DNA from: Clostridia bacterium
GTDB lineage: Bacteria > Bacillota > Clostridia > Christensenellales > CAG-917
Direction of reading: 5' to 3'
Assembly (NCBI GenBank): GCA_900763875.1
Contig: CAAFLX010000019.1
Coordinates: forward strand, 33,060 to 97,059
Length of the DNA stretch: 64,000 bases
In this document: one piece after another, positions 24,159-34,095 of the stretch
Numbering within the stretch: position 1 is the stretch's first letter
Layout: every line of letters begins with the position of its first letter
The notes under the pieces: generated by a model
Database searches by the model: none
Told to the model about the DNA's origin: nothing
What the model saw: only the letters and a program-made list of their open reading frames with translations
Program-made: the position numbers and the translations under genes

Positions 24159-27100
24159 TCACGCCCAATTTGCCCCGTCAAACGTATAAGTTTTGCCTTT
24201 TTGCAACAAGTTGTTTCCTGTCGCAACAACCGTATATTCGGTATATGCTTGTGAATTTCCACTTGTATCCTTATAAGTCTTAGGCACAGAAGTGATTGCA
24301 GGTTCAACGTCGTCAAATCTAGCAGATTCGGTTATATCAAACACTTTTACAAAAGTTCCGATACCGACCAGTGCCTCGCTTCTCTTTGTTCCGCCGCTAT
24401 TGCCTTCTTTAGAGTTTACGGATAGCGTTGCCGTTGAGCCGACGTTTATTTTTGCCCCCGAAGTAGCTGATTGTATTCTTCCGCCAAATGCACCATTGAT
24501 GTTATAAGTTCCATTAACGACAAATTTGGCGCTTTCTTTTTTAGGATAGCCAACACCTGCAAACGCAAAGTCGTCGTACAAGCTGTATGCAATAATACGA
24601 CCGGACGTTGTGAGAGTGGCGTTTTTGTTTATTGTTATGCTTGCGCCAGGCAGGAGTTTATAATCGAAACCGGTTGTCAAAGTGGTATTGTCAGAAGCAG
24701 AATTATCGCCAATTTCGATATCGTATTTCCATGGAATGGGGAATAATACGTCTGACATTTTCACGGTTACGGATTGTACTGTCAGCGACAAAGAATTGAG
24801 GGCGATGTCGCCAACAAATCGCAAGCGTGTTCTACCGTTCGAATATGTTTTTTCCAACCGACCCGATTTGATATTAATGACGCCGTTCGGTCCAATGAAA
24901 TCTTTTTTGTCCGTATGGTGATCGTCGCTCGCATAGAGATCCACATAACCGGTGTGAAGTGCTCCAGCCAAGTACGACTGTGCGCATTGAATATTGGGCA
25001 TATCATATTGTATGAATGGAGCAATTCCACCTTTTCTAAACGTTGTCACGGTGTTTGTGCCGCCTCTAAAATCGTACACGACAAACGGGCTATACACATG
25101 CGATTTTGATTGAAATTCTATTGAGCCGCTACCCTTAATGTAGCCGCGCACGTCAAGATTCGCACCGCTCGTAAAAATCATTTTGCCATTATTAACAATT
25201 TGACTATGCCAAGCAGAAGTATGACCTTCTAGTGCTCCGCCACTAGTGCCGAGAAGTCCTTGAATGAGTATACTGCCACTGACCGTTACGTTGATATTTT
25301 TAATTATTGTTAAAGTCCAGCGTATGTACTCATTTTCCACAATGCCTTTTTTACCATGTCTTGTGGGCATATAAGGCTCATACTCTTTATTTATAACACC
25401 TTTTGTGAGAATGTGAAGGGCGTATGTGGGAGAGCCGATTGTGTTGCTGACATCATATACTTCCTGTTTATCGTTAAACGTATACTTTTTAGGAGGATTG
25501 TATTCGTTGGGGGCACTTGGCAAAATCAAGGTTACGCCGCTTGGGATTGTCAAATCGTTGGCAATAAATGCGTTGCCAAACAAGGTTATAGTCTTTTGAT
25601 TTTGCGCCACGGCGTCCTCGATGGTGTAGGACACTGTGCCGATTTTTGCCGCTTTCACTTTGAGGATTTGACCGTGGAGAGATTGGGCGGTGTAGTTGGC
25701 GGTTTCTTTTATGGATATGGTCAGCGTGTACGTGCCACCGTCCACAAACTTTGTTATGCCAATCATTTCGCTCGGGTGCGTGACGGCAAGGGAGATTGCG
25801 CCTTGCAACTCTGTTGCCGACAAGTCTTCGTTGGTTGCTCTGACGTGGTCTGCAATGACGGTTGCAAAAGCGATGCCGTCCTTGTTCCAATCATATTCAA
25901 GCGAGCCGTCCAAACGGAGATTCGGGCTTGCCTTGGCAAGTTGAATCTTGATTGTCACGCCGTCAAAGACGTTGTAGTTGGTGGGATCGTTGCAGAACGT
26001 TGCAGGATATCCGCTCTCGTTTTGCGTGCAAGAGATGTTCACGTCGGGATTTTTCCAAGCAAAGCCCGTGCCGTCCAACTTGTAAGGAGATCCGCCGAGC
26101 GAGGTGTGCGGAGTGTAAGTGCCGCTGAAATCGAGCTTTGCAAGCTCGCCGTCCACATACTCTTTGGTGTAGTTTGCTTTGGCAACGGTGAGAGTGCCGT
26201 TGACAAGGGTGATGTCAAAGTCGTCGTGCGTTGCCTTTGCGACGATGTCATACACGCCTGCGTTGTCTCCGACGGTGTAGTTGCAAGAGAGCGACACGAA
26301 AATTTCCGAGCCTGCATCGACAAGGCTCAAAGCGTATGCGTTCAACCCCGTGCGCGAAATCGTGTATGCCGATTGGTCAAGGGTGAACGCGCTGTTGTAT
26401 ACGGTGTTTTGCTCCTGCGCCGTGATTGTGACTTTTGCCTTGGCAACGTTGAGTTTCAAGCCGGTTGCATACACGATATCGTAGTTGGTTGCACCAAGAC
26501 CGCTCATCGTGACGTCAAATTCGCCTGCGTGTTTTTTGCTCAAATATGCGCAATCATACACAAGCGTTCCGCTCAAAACCGATGCGTTTTCGCCGTTGAC
26601 AAAACCCGTGTATACGGGCACAAAACTTGCCTCGTCGCCAAAAGCGATTGAGAGCGATTTTTCGTCAATACCGACGTTTAGCCTTGCTTTTGCAACGGTT
26701 AAAGTGTTTGTTGTGACAGAATCGGCGGAAATTGCGTATCTATCTGCAATGCCGCTTGCAAGCGTTATGCGCACGGTGTATGAGCCTGCGTTGAGCGTTT
26801 TGGGCACGCTGCTCCAAGTGCCGCCGTTTTCATATTCAACAACAATGCCGCCCTTGTCTTTTGCAAGCAAACCGCTCTCGGTATATCCGATTGCAATTTG
26901 TTCGCCGTAAGTCGCCGACAGGGTGCTTTCAACAAAGTTGATAGTGATGTTTCTCTTTGTTACGACAAGTTTCACTTTGCTCGCATTCACGGTGTAGTTG
27001 TCGTTTGAGGTTGTCGCCGTGACGGAATACGTGCCGAAGTCACCTGCCGCATAGGGTGTTGACAGGGTGATGAAGTCGAGATTTGCCGTTGTTGATGCCG

Positions 27101-30100
27101 ACGTGAAACCGACAAGTTGAGGAGCAGGCTCGCCGTACGTCACGGTGTAGGTTTTCTCGTCAAGCACTATGGCTTTTGCGCTCACCGAAAGAGTGCCCTT
27201 TTCAACCGTAAAGTTATAGTTGTTGTGCGTTGCGGTTGCGTTGATGTCATATGCGCCTTTGTTGTTGCCTTTTGTATATGAGCAATCGAGCGTGACGGTG
27301 ACGTGTGCAACGTCCTTTTCAAGCACGCCGACAAGGGTGTATGCGCTTTGCTCAAGCTCAAACTCATCGTCAAAGACCGTGTTTTGATTGCCGACTTTTA
27401 CCGTTGCTTGTTTCTTTGCGATTTTTGCAACGAACGTGCCTTCAAAAGGTGTTGCGTCTGCTCTTGTCAAGCGGAATTTGACGGTGTATTCGCCTGCGTC
27501 TACAAATGACGGTCGTTGGGTTTGTTCTTTGTCATTTACAATATAAGTGACGGATGTTCCGTCCTCGACGGCCACCCACACTTCGTGCGCGTTGCCGTCA
27601 TACACTTGATTCGAGAGGTTGTGAACGGTGTTTTTGATTGAGATTTCCTTGATTTCAACGTGCAAATCATATTGGACGTCATAGCAACTCAACACGTCCT
27701 CGCCTGCCTTATTGGTGGCGGTGAGAGCGGTTGTGAAAGCGAACTTATCGCCAAGCGCGTCGTTTGCGGTGTAAATGCCGATTTCGCCGCTTGTCGTTTG
27801 AATCGTGCCGCCAAACACGTCGCCTTCAAACGCATTGCTTATCGTGCAGTCAGCAACGTTGAAAGTCGCCGTCGCGCCGTTGTTGTAGGCGACGTTCATA
27901 TCCTCATAATCAATCCTAACTTTGCGCGCCTTGATTGTGAGCGTGGCAGGGACAATCTTAAACTCATAGTTGCCGTTGTCTACAATGCTGCCGTTTATTT
28001 GGAGCGCACCGACTTTTGTGCCTTGAGTGTATTTGCAATCGGGAGTGATTGTCGGGATGTCGTTGCCGACAAAGTCCGCGCTCTTGACGTAGGTGTATGT
28101 AGGCGCAAATTCGCCATAGGTGACTTCCGTGTTTTCAAAGGTTATCGTGATTGGTTTTTGGGTGACGATAAGAGTTGCCTCGCTGACAATGACGTTGTAG
28201 TTTGCGTTTTGTGCGGTTTCGGACGTTTCGGGGACGGTTGCCGAAATAGGATAACCGCCAACGCCGTCACCGACTTTATACTGCGATGTAAGCGTGTATT
28301 CGAGTTTGTCCTTGCCAACCAAGTCGCCAACAACGTTTGCGGTGTATTCGGGCGCATTGTCGCCGTACACAACATCGCAATCAACGACGTTGAGCTTGAC
28401 GTCTTTCTTGTTCACGGTCAGCGTGCCTTTTGTGGCGGTGACATCATAGTTGTCGTTTTTGCCAAGTTTCACCCACACATCATACGTTCCGACGGGTTTG
28501 CCCACCGAATAATCGCACTCAAGAGTGTAGTTGAGAGTGTCATCGCCATACAAATCGCTTGCGTTAGCCTTGAAGGTGGGGCTTTGCGAGCCGTAAACGA
28601 CGCCACAATCAACGACATTTAGACTGACGTTTCGTTTGTTCACGGTAAGCGTGCCGTTGTTTATGGTGACGTCATAGTTGGGGTATTCGCTTTTTAGAGT
28701 TGCAAGAATCGTGTATCTGTCTGCGTTATATCCTGCTTTATAATCGCACTTGAGCGTGTAGTCGAGAGTATCGCCATCAACCAACCCATCAACGTTTGCG
28801 GTGTATTCGCGTGCAATGTCGCCGTAGGTTACGTTTTTATCAGCCACCGTGAGAGTAGCGGATTTTTTGTTGACGACAACTTGGAAAGAGCCGTTTGCGG
28901 CGGTGTAGTTTTTGCGCTCGATTTTGTAGTTTACGGTGTAAGTGCCGGCATCTGTAAACGAGGGAATATTGTCGCTATATTCGCCGTCTAACAAAGCGTA
29001 TTGAATGGAGCAAGAAGACGTTTTCACCTCAACCGCGGTCGGCGTATGCGCCTTTCCGTCGTAGGTGTAGGTTACGTTCTCGTGCGTCGTAAAATCGATT
29101 GTCGCTGGGTTTATCGTCACGCTCAAATCGCACGTGAAGTCATAACTTGCCGTGACGTTTTCACCGTTAGCGTTTTTGACAAGTAGTGTGATTGTGAGTT
29201 GAGTTTTGTCATAGATTTTTGCATCGTTGCCCTTGGTTTCAACCGCGAGCGTTGCAACGTCACCTTCAACAAGACCGACAAACGAGTCGCCTTCAATCGT
29301 CTTTGCAAAGGGCATGCCGTCATAAACCTTTTCAAGCGTTCCGACGTCTTTGAGCAAAAGGTTGACTTTGCCGACGGTCACTGTCGATGAAATCGCTCCG
29401 TTCGTGCCACCGCCGACAACGGTGTAGTTTGAAGCCGTCAAACCGCTCACGCTGACGGGATAGGAGTTTGCGCCCATGCCTTGTTGGTAGGCACATTCAA
29501 CCGCCATACCGTCATATTGCACAACGCTGTCGTCGTCATCGTATTCAAACCCCTCGAAAGTGAAGGAGAGTTTGGGCATCTTCTCGCCATAAACGATGTT
29601 TATCGGATTGATTGTGGCAGTTAAAGTCGCTTTTGTGACGGTTGAGGTGTTTGATGATTGCACGGTTTTAGGTTCATAGCCGCTTGAAGAGGCGGTCGCC
29701 TTGCAGGTGAGTTTCACCTCGCCGACAACTGCTTTTTTGATTGTGCAAGTTGCGCCGCCGTTTGTCGAGTCGAGCTTGTTGCCGTCCTTGTCAAACCATT
29801 CATAGGTGTAGGTTATATCGCTCGGAGCAGTTGCTTTTTGCACGCTTGCAACGATGTTTTCGCCGTAAGTATAGGTTTCCTTGTCAAATGAAATGACGGG
29901 TGCGGCAGGCGCAAGCAGTGTGAACGTTGCCTTGAAAATCGCGTCTTTTTCAAACGTTGCGTTTTCTTTTATGGCGTTGCCGTCTTGATCCACCCACTTG
30001 TCAAAGACAAAGCCTTGGGGGATTTTGTCCTCATAGTCGGATTCGCTGGGCAGCAAGATGCGGTCGCCTGCTTTGCCGTCCGCAAGCTCCTTGACAACCT

Positions 30101-30644
30101 CGTCTTTCACCATAAATTTGACGTTGTACGTCGAGATTGCGTCTTTGAGAATCGCATTGACTTCGCGGTTGCTTTTTACGCTTGAAAAATCTTTGTCCCA
30201 TTTTGCAAAGGTCTTGCCGCTTGGCATCGCAGCGTTGATTTCATCCTCGCTTGGAGCTTGCGCGCTCTTGCTGTAATCAACTGTGACGTCCTTGATACGC
30301 TCCTCTCCCACGATGAACGACACGGTGAAAGTTTGCACTTTCCACTGCGCATACAGGGTTGTGCCGAGCACGATTTTGGACGGATCGAGCGGTTCTTTGC
30401 CTTGTTTGTCGAGCGTCCAGTCCACAAAGTCATAGCCCACGCGCGCATTGGGTACGTAGGTTATATCCTTTGGATTTACGGATTCGGTGTGAATCTCGCT
30501 TCCGTCGTTTGCGTCGAAACGCACCGCAACGCGCGTGCCTTGCGGTTGTGCGTCGGTGTTGCACGCAACGAGCATACCTGCCATAAGCGAGAGTATGGCG
30601 ATTGCCAGCAATATGGCTGTAAGTTTGGTTTTTTTGTTGTTCAT
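24159..30644 (-). CDS. Giant MBG/InlB-repeat surface lipoprotein
   Basis: About 2161 residues from ATG 30644, which has RBS GGAGAGG and begins a lipoprotein signal peptide with lipobox MLVAC. After it come InlB-type B-repeats (RFDANDGSEIHTESV..YDFVDWTLD) and then more than a dozen MBG-type beta modules with the recurring strand pattern NYDVTxxxGTLTVNKxxVxLxVxDxxVxYGD. The C-terminal ~500 residues lack this pattern and look like a beta-solenoid (Thr/Gly/Asn-rich). Such proteins act in adhesion or matrix binding. The gene may follow the VanZ gene only by read-through, since about 20 nt separate them. The repeat count was estimated by eye. Confidence 0.85.
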   Translation of the reverse strand: MNNKKTKLTAILLAIAILSLMAGMLVACNTDAQPQGTRVAVRFDANDGSEIHTESVNPKDITYVPNARVGYDFVDWTLDKQGKEPLDPSKIVLGTTLYAQWKVQTFTVSFIVGEERIKDVTVDYSKSAQAPSEDEINAAMPSGKTFAKWDKDFSSVKSNREVNAILKDAISTYNVKFMVKDEVVKELADGKAGDRILLPSESDYEDKIPQGFVFDKWVDQDGNAIKENATFEKDAIFKATFTLLAPAAPVISFDKETYTYGENIVASVQKATAPSDITYTYEWFDKDGNKLDSTNGGATCTIKKAVVGEVKLTCKATASSSGYEPKTVQSSNTSTVTKATLTATINPINIVYGEKMPKLSFTFEGFEYDDDDSVVQYDGMAVECAYQQGMGANSYPVSVSGLTASNYTVVGGGTNGAISSTVTVGKVNLLLKDVGTLEKVYDGMPFAKTIEGDSFVGLVEGDVATLAVETKGNDAKIYDKTQLTITLLVKNANGENVTASYDFTCDLSVTINPATIDFTTHENVTYTYDGKAHTPTAVEVKTSSCSIQYALLDGEYSDNIPSFTDAGTYTVNYKIERKNYTAANGSFQVVVNKKSATLTVADKNVTYGDIAREYTANVDGLVDGDTLDYTLKCDYKAGYNADRYTILATLKSEYPNYDVTINNGTLTVNKRNVSLNVVDCGVVYGSQSPTFKANASDLYGDDTLNYTLECDYSVGKPVGTYDVWVKLGKNDNYDVTATKGTLTVNKKDVKLNVVDCDVVYGDNAPEYTANVVGDLVGKDKLEYTLTSQYKVGDGVGGYPISATVPETSETAQNANYNVIVSEATLIVTQKPITITFENTEVTYGEFAPTYTYVKSADFVGNDIPTITPDCKYTQGTKVGALQINGSIVDNGNYEFKIVPATLTIKARKVRIDYEDMNVAYNNGATATFNVADCTISNAFEGDVFGGTIQTTSGEIGIYTANDALGDKFAFTTALTATNKAGEDVLSCYDVQYDLHVEIKEISIKNTVHNLSNQVYDGNAHEVWVAVEDGTSVTYIVNDKEQTQRPSFVDAGEYTVKFRLTRADATPFEGTFVAKIAKKQATVKVGNQNTVFDDEFELEQSAYTLVGVLEKDVAHVTVTLDCSYTKGNNKGAYDINATATHNNYNFTVEKGTLSVSAKAIVLDEKTYTVTYGEPAPQLVGFTSASTTANLDFITLSTPYAAGDFGTYSVTATTSNDNYTVNASKVKLVVTKRNITINFVESTLSATYGEQIAIGYTESGLLAKDKGGIVVEYENGGTWSSVPKTLNAGSYTVRITLASGIADRYAISADSVTTNTLTVAKARLNVGIDEKSLSIAFGDEASFVPVYTGFVNGENASVLSGTLVYDCAYLSKKHAGEFDVTMSGLGATNYDIVYATGLKLNVAKAKVTITAQEQNTVYNSAFTLDQSAYTISRTGLNAYALSLVDAGSEIFVSLSCNYTVGDNAGVYDIVAKATHDDFDITLVNGTLTVAKANYTKEYVDGELAKLDFSGTYTPHTSLGGSPYKLDGTGFAWKNPDVNISCTQNESGYPATFCNDPTNYNVFDGVTIKIQLAKASPNLRLDGSLEYDWNKDGIAFATVIADHVRATNEDLSATELQGAISLAVTHPSEMIGITKFVDGGTYTLTISIKETANYTAQSLHGQILKVKAAKIGTVSYTIEDAVAQNQKTITLFGNAFIANDLTIPSGVTLILPSAPNEYNPPKKYTFNDKQEVYDVSNTIGSPTYALHILTKGVINKEYEPYMPTRHGKKGIVENEYIRWTLTIIKNINVTVSGSILIQGLLGTSGGALEGHTSAWHSQIVNNGKMIFTSGANLDVRGYIKGSGSIEFQSKSHVYSPFVVYDFRGGTNTVTTFRKGGIAPFIQYDMPNIQCAQSYLAGALHTGYVDLYASDDHHTDKKDFIGPNGVINIKSGRLEKTYSNGRTRLRFVGDIALNSLSLTVQSVTVKMSDVLFPIPWKYDIEIGDNSASDNTTLTTGFDYKLLPGASITINKNATLTTSGRIIAYSLYDDFAFAGVGYPKKESAKFVVNGTYNINGAFGGRIQSATSGAKINVGSTATLSVNSKEGNSGGTKRSEALVGIGTFVKVFDITESARFDDVEPAITSVPKTYKDTSGNSQAYTEYTVVATGNNLLQKGKTYTFDGANWA

Positions 30645-30959
30645 ATTCCTCTCCTTCCCCAAGAAATAGGTCTGTTGTTTGACCGAAAGAGCGGCAAAAA
30701 AGTCGTGGTTTCGGCGTGAACTTGCACCCCTGAAAGTATGCCTATCGTCGTTCGGTGCAAGGGTGGCGGATATACAGTGTATTTGCGCCCAAAAAAGAGT
30801 TGCGCAGCGTTTATCCGCCAAGCGGCTCTGCCCTCAAATATTTGGAGCATAGCCAAAGTTGTGAGTCTGCTTGCGGCGTGATTGCCGCACTATATATATT
30901 CGCGCACGCGCGTGCGTACACGCTCGCGCATAATGCGCGTGACTTTCGGTTTGATTGCG
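30645..30959. other. Gene-free gap with GC-rich hairpins
   Basis: I see no gene here. There are GC-rich inverted repeats (GCACGCGCGTGC near 30903; GCGC-ATAAT-GCGC near 30928) and CTTGCACC/GGTGCAAG. The 13-mer ACTTGCACCCCTG recurs in the tRNA-like element at 13322. No clear promoter for the lipoprotein gene was found. Confidence 0.5.
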
Positions 30960-33900
30960 TCAGTTAAGTTTGCTTGTTGCATTCCACTTGCTCGACGCGT
31001 CGAACATATAAAAGCGGAAAACTTCTTTGCCTGCCGCAAGAGGCAACAGCGAGCCTTGCGATTGCAAAATGGAGTTGTCGGAGTTTTCAAGTATGCCGAT
31101 GTTGACAAGATATTGGTTCATACTCTCAAACGTATACTTGCTCGTGTCGATGATAGAGTAGTTTTTGCCACCGCCGTAGAGGGCTATGCCGCCGTGAACG
31201 TACTCTTTGCCGCTTATGCGCGAGATGATGTTTTCGTATCCGTCGGTTTGGCACACTTCTCGGAGCATTGCCGGGATATTGAGCGACAAGAAGTTCAGCC
31301 CCTGTTGGTCGGAGTTGAGATTTGTTTCGATGAGGGTGGAACTGTCCACTTGGTCAAGCTCTTTCCAGTCGTCGAGCACGACGTTCCCGACGAGGCGCAA
31401 TATTGCGGGATAGCTTGTTGCTTCAAGCGTGTCCCAGCCTCTCAGATAGCTCATACCCATTGTCGGCTTGTCGAGCATACCCCCGGAGAAGTGGCTTTCC
31501 ACGCCCACCGAGAACAGTCCGCTGGTTGCAAGCACGCTGTCTTTGAGGGTGACGTCGGTCAGGACGTAGTTGTCCATAAAGAACTTGTCTTTTGCGTAGT
31601 CGTCACACTGAGGCTTGTTGTGGTTGGTGTACGGATTGCCGTTTGCGTCCTTCAACGAGGGAGCGAGGTTTGAGGCGTTGCCTCTCAAAAATCTGTTTGT
31701 GCCGACTTTGAGGATAAATTCTCTTGCCGTTTGCAGTCTGCAACCGTCAATCGTGACGTTGATACGCTCCGATTGCGCCGACACTCCGCTGTTTTGGTCT
31801 ATGCCGCTCTTGCCGAACACTCTGACGACCGTGCGCCCGTTCTTTATGCGGCAGTTGAGTAGGGTTGCGTTGCACATAACCTCCAAGGTCGTGCCCTTTT
31901 CGTTGAGGTAGGACAGCTCGATTTTCTTGTTGCCGTCCTTGTCGGTTGAGTAGAGGGCGGAGTCGTCGCAGCCGCAAAGAGCCAAGTTGTCAAGCACGAT
32001 TCCGTTTTTGCGCACCAAGAAAGCTATATTATCCTGCCCCTTGACAGACGCCGCGTCTATGCCTCCGTCCGATTCGGGCGCGGTGTTTGCCGCAACAAAG
32101 TTCAAAGGCCCTTTGAACAGCGCAAAGGACGGCACTGTGTCGGTGAGCGTGCTTCTCATATTGGTGATATATTCCGCGCTCACAAAGTGTCCGTTGCCAT
32201 AGACGTTGTTTGCAAACTCGAAACCGACGTACACTTCGGGTTGGGGTTTGCCGAGGTTTGTGTAGTATTTATAGTCGCTTGTCGTCTTGATTTTTTTGAC
32301 GTGTGAAAGCAGTTTGTTTCTCATTTCGGCGTCGGTGTAGCGCGGATTTCCTTTTTCGTCGGTGAGTTTTTCGCCGATATACACGTCTTTTGCAAGCACG
32401 ATTTGCTTTTTGCCGTCAGTTGCGATTTTCAACTCCTCATAGTCGTTGACGTACACGCCGTTGACCGCGTTGAAAGTGATAGAGGCAGGCTTTGCGTTGA
32501 ATCTAGTGCCAAATTTCCACTCTGCCGTGACCGTGACCTCGCCCGTATCCTTGATGATGAAACGCACGCCGTTTTGCGAGGTTTCCACCCTCAGCACCGA
32601 CTCGTTCGAGGATGTGAAAACTATGTTGTCAAAGGGATATTCGACGGCGGTTTTTTCGTTGAAAAGCTTTGCAAAATATTCCGATTTGACGATTGCGCCG
32701 TTTTCGATTTTCTGATTTGCGATTGCAAGTTTGCCAAGTCCGACGGTTGCAACGGATTCGTTGAAGATGAGGGAAGTGTAGGATTTTGCAATTTCCAAAT
32801 CTCTTTCAATAGTTCCGCTTGCCGCAACAACCCCGTTTTCGACTTTTTGCCAGTCGATAAACAGTTTGGTTTTTCCGCTTGCCAAAGCCGAAATATAGCA
32901 GTATTGGTTTGATTGATTTGTGATTTGAGCCAATTCTTCGTTTTGGATTCGCCACGAATAAGTCAAATTGTCGCTCGGGTCGGAAGATACCGAAAACAGC
33001 GTTTTCGCGCCGTCAAGCAACACCAAATCGTTCTCGCCCTTGGCGTTTCCGAACGATGTCACCGAAAACGCATAGTCGAGGAACGAGAGGCGTATATAAT
33101 GCCTGTCCGTGCCGTTTACGGTGAGGGTATAGAGCAGTTTTTCCGTCTTTTGAGTGACCGGCTCGTCGAGAGTGAGGTCGATTGCATACGCGCTGTCGCT
33201 CACGTTTGAGAGCTTGCGCACAGAGGCTGCAACGCTCTTTGCGCCGTTGATTTTTATGTCGTTGTCAACAACGCCGTCGCAGTCAACGTATAGCGTGAAA
33301 GTCTTGGTGTTGAGGGGCACGACGATATTCGGCGCGTCCGAGATGGTTTTGCTTGCTTGTTTCGAGTTTGCCATAACCTCGCCCGTGCGTTTGACGGAGA
33401 GAAGAATGGTTTTTTCGACGTCGTTGTCAAAAGCGTCTTTGACGGTGACGGACACAATGCAATCCGTTTCAAAGTTTGCGTTTATTGTGCCGCTAACCTT
33501 GTTTATGCGCACCTTGTCTTGATTTTCCGAGCCGAAAACAGAGCGCACGTTGACGGCGGTTGCAGGGTGGTATTCGCTCTTGAGAGTGTATGCGCCTGCC
33601 TCGATCGTGGCTTTGAAATCGGTGGTATCGCCCTTTTCAAGAGCGACGACATCGCCGTTTGAGTTGAAAAGAACGGGTTTGTAGGACAGCACGCCGCTTG
33701 AGCCGACGTTGAAAACAACGCTGTCGCTGTATCCGCCGTCCTTGCTTGTGAAAGTCAGTTTTGCAACGCCCACGTCGTGGAGCGCAAACGAGCCGTCTTC
33801 TTCTAGGGTGACGATGTTGCTATCCTTGCCCGTGTTCGCGTCGGTGACTTTGAGGGAATATTTCTTGTTTTTTGCCATATGCGGCAACACCTCTACGCCG

Positions 33901-34094
33901 AGGTCTTGCTCGAACATCTTGTTTTGGTAGTTGGCAAGGTCAAAGGAGAAAACTCCGTTTTCGCCCTTGTTGTTGATGACGAGTCCGTTTGTCGGAATGT
34001 CGGCAGAAACGCTTGCAACCGACGTTATGGCAAACAGCGCAATCAAAAATACAAATGGAAGAATGATGATAAGCGAGGTTACGATTTTTTTCAT
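30960..34094 (-). CDS. Large secreted protein linked to an ABC exporter
   Basis: A 1044-residue protein with an N-terminal signal/anchor (hydrophobic residues 5-30). The first ~600 residues are beta-rich, with Ig-like patterns (ITVTAEWKFG, KLTFTSKDGG). The region of about 700-870 has runs typical of a right-handed beta-helix (DNLALCGCDDSALY; TLLNCRIKNGRTVVRVFG; ITIDGC-like turns). No cell-wall sorting signal is seen. The gene starts 2 nt after the permease gene stop with RBS GGAGGA, so it is cotranscribed with the ABC transporter, which may export it or act on the same envelope process. Family unknown. Confidence 0.7.
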   Translation of the reverse strand: MKKIVTSLIIILPFVFLIALFAITSVASVSADIPTNGLVINNKGENGVFSFDLANYQNKMFEQDLGVEVLPHMAKNKKYSLKVTDANTGKDSNIVTLEEDGSFALHDVGVAKLTFTSKDGGYSDSVVFNVGSSGVLSYKPVLFNSNGDVVALEKGDTTDFKATIEAGAYTLKSEYHPATAVNVRSVFGSENQDKVRINKVSGTINANFETDCIVSVTVKDAFDNDVEKTILLSVKRTGEVMANSKQASKTISDAPNIVVPLNTKTFTLYVDCDGVVDNDIKINGAKSVAASVRKLSNVSDSAYAIDLTLDEPVTQKTEKLLYTLTVNGTDRHYIRLSFLDYAFSVTSFGNAKGENDLVLLDGAKTLFSVSSDPSDNLTYSWRIQNEELAQITNQSNQYCYISALASGKTKLFIDWQKVENGVVAASGTIERDLEIAKSYTSLIFNESVATVGLGKLAIANQKIENGAIVKSEYFAKLFNEKTAVEYPFDNIVFTSSNESVLRVETSQNGVRFIIKDTGEVTVTAEWKFGTRFNAKPASITFNAVNGVYVNDYEELKIATDGKKQIVLAKDVYIGEKLTDEKGNPRYTDAEMRNKLLSHVKKIKTTSDYKYYTNLGKPQPEVYVGFEFANNVYGNGHFVSAEYITNMRSTLTDTVPSFALFKGPLNFVAANTAPESDGGIDAASVKGQDNIAFLVRKNGIVLDNLALCGCDDSALYSTDKDGNKKIELSYLNEKGTTLEVMCNATLLNCRIKNGRTVVRVFGKSGIDQNSGVSAQSERINVTIDGCRLQTAREFILKVGTNRFLRGNASNLAPSLKDANGNPYTNHNKPQCDDYAKDKFFMDNYVLTDVTLKDSVLATSGLFSVGVESHFSGGMLDKPTMGMSYLRGWDTLEATSYPAILRLVGNVVLDDWKELDQVDSSTLIETNLNSDQQGLNFLSLNIPAMLREVCQTDGYENIISRISGKEYVHGGIALYGGGKNYSIIDTSKYTFESMNQYLVNIGILENSDNSILQSQGSLLPLAAGKEVFRFYMFDASSKWNATSKLN

Positions 34095-34095
34095 A

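Noticed and set aside
25356..26651. 431-codon plus-strand frame antisense to the MBG lipoprotein gene
   Set aside because: It is a mirror frame of a repetitive, stop-poor coding sequence; Val/Cys/Arg-rich composition and no RBS. The minus-strand gene has a signal peptide and recognised domains.
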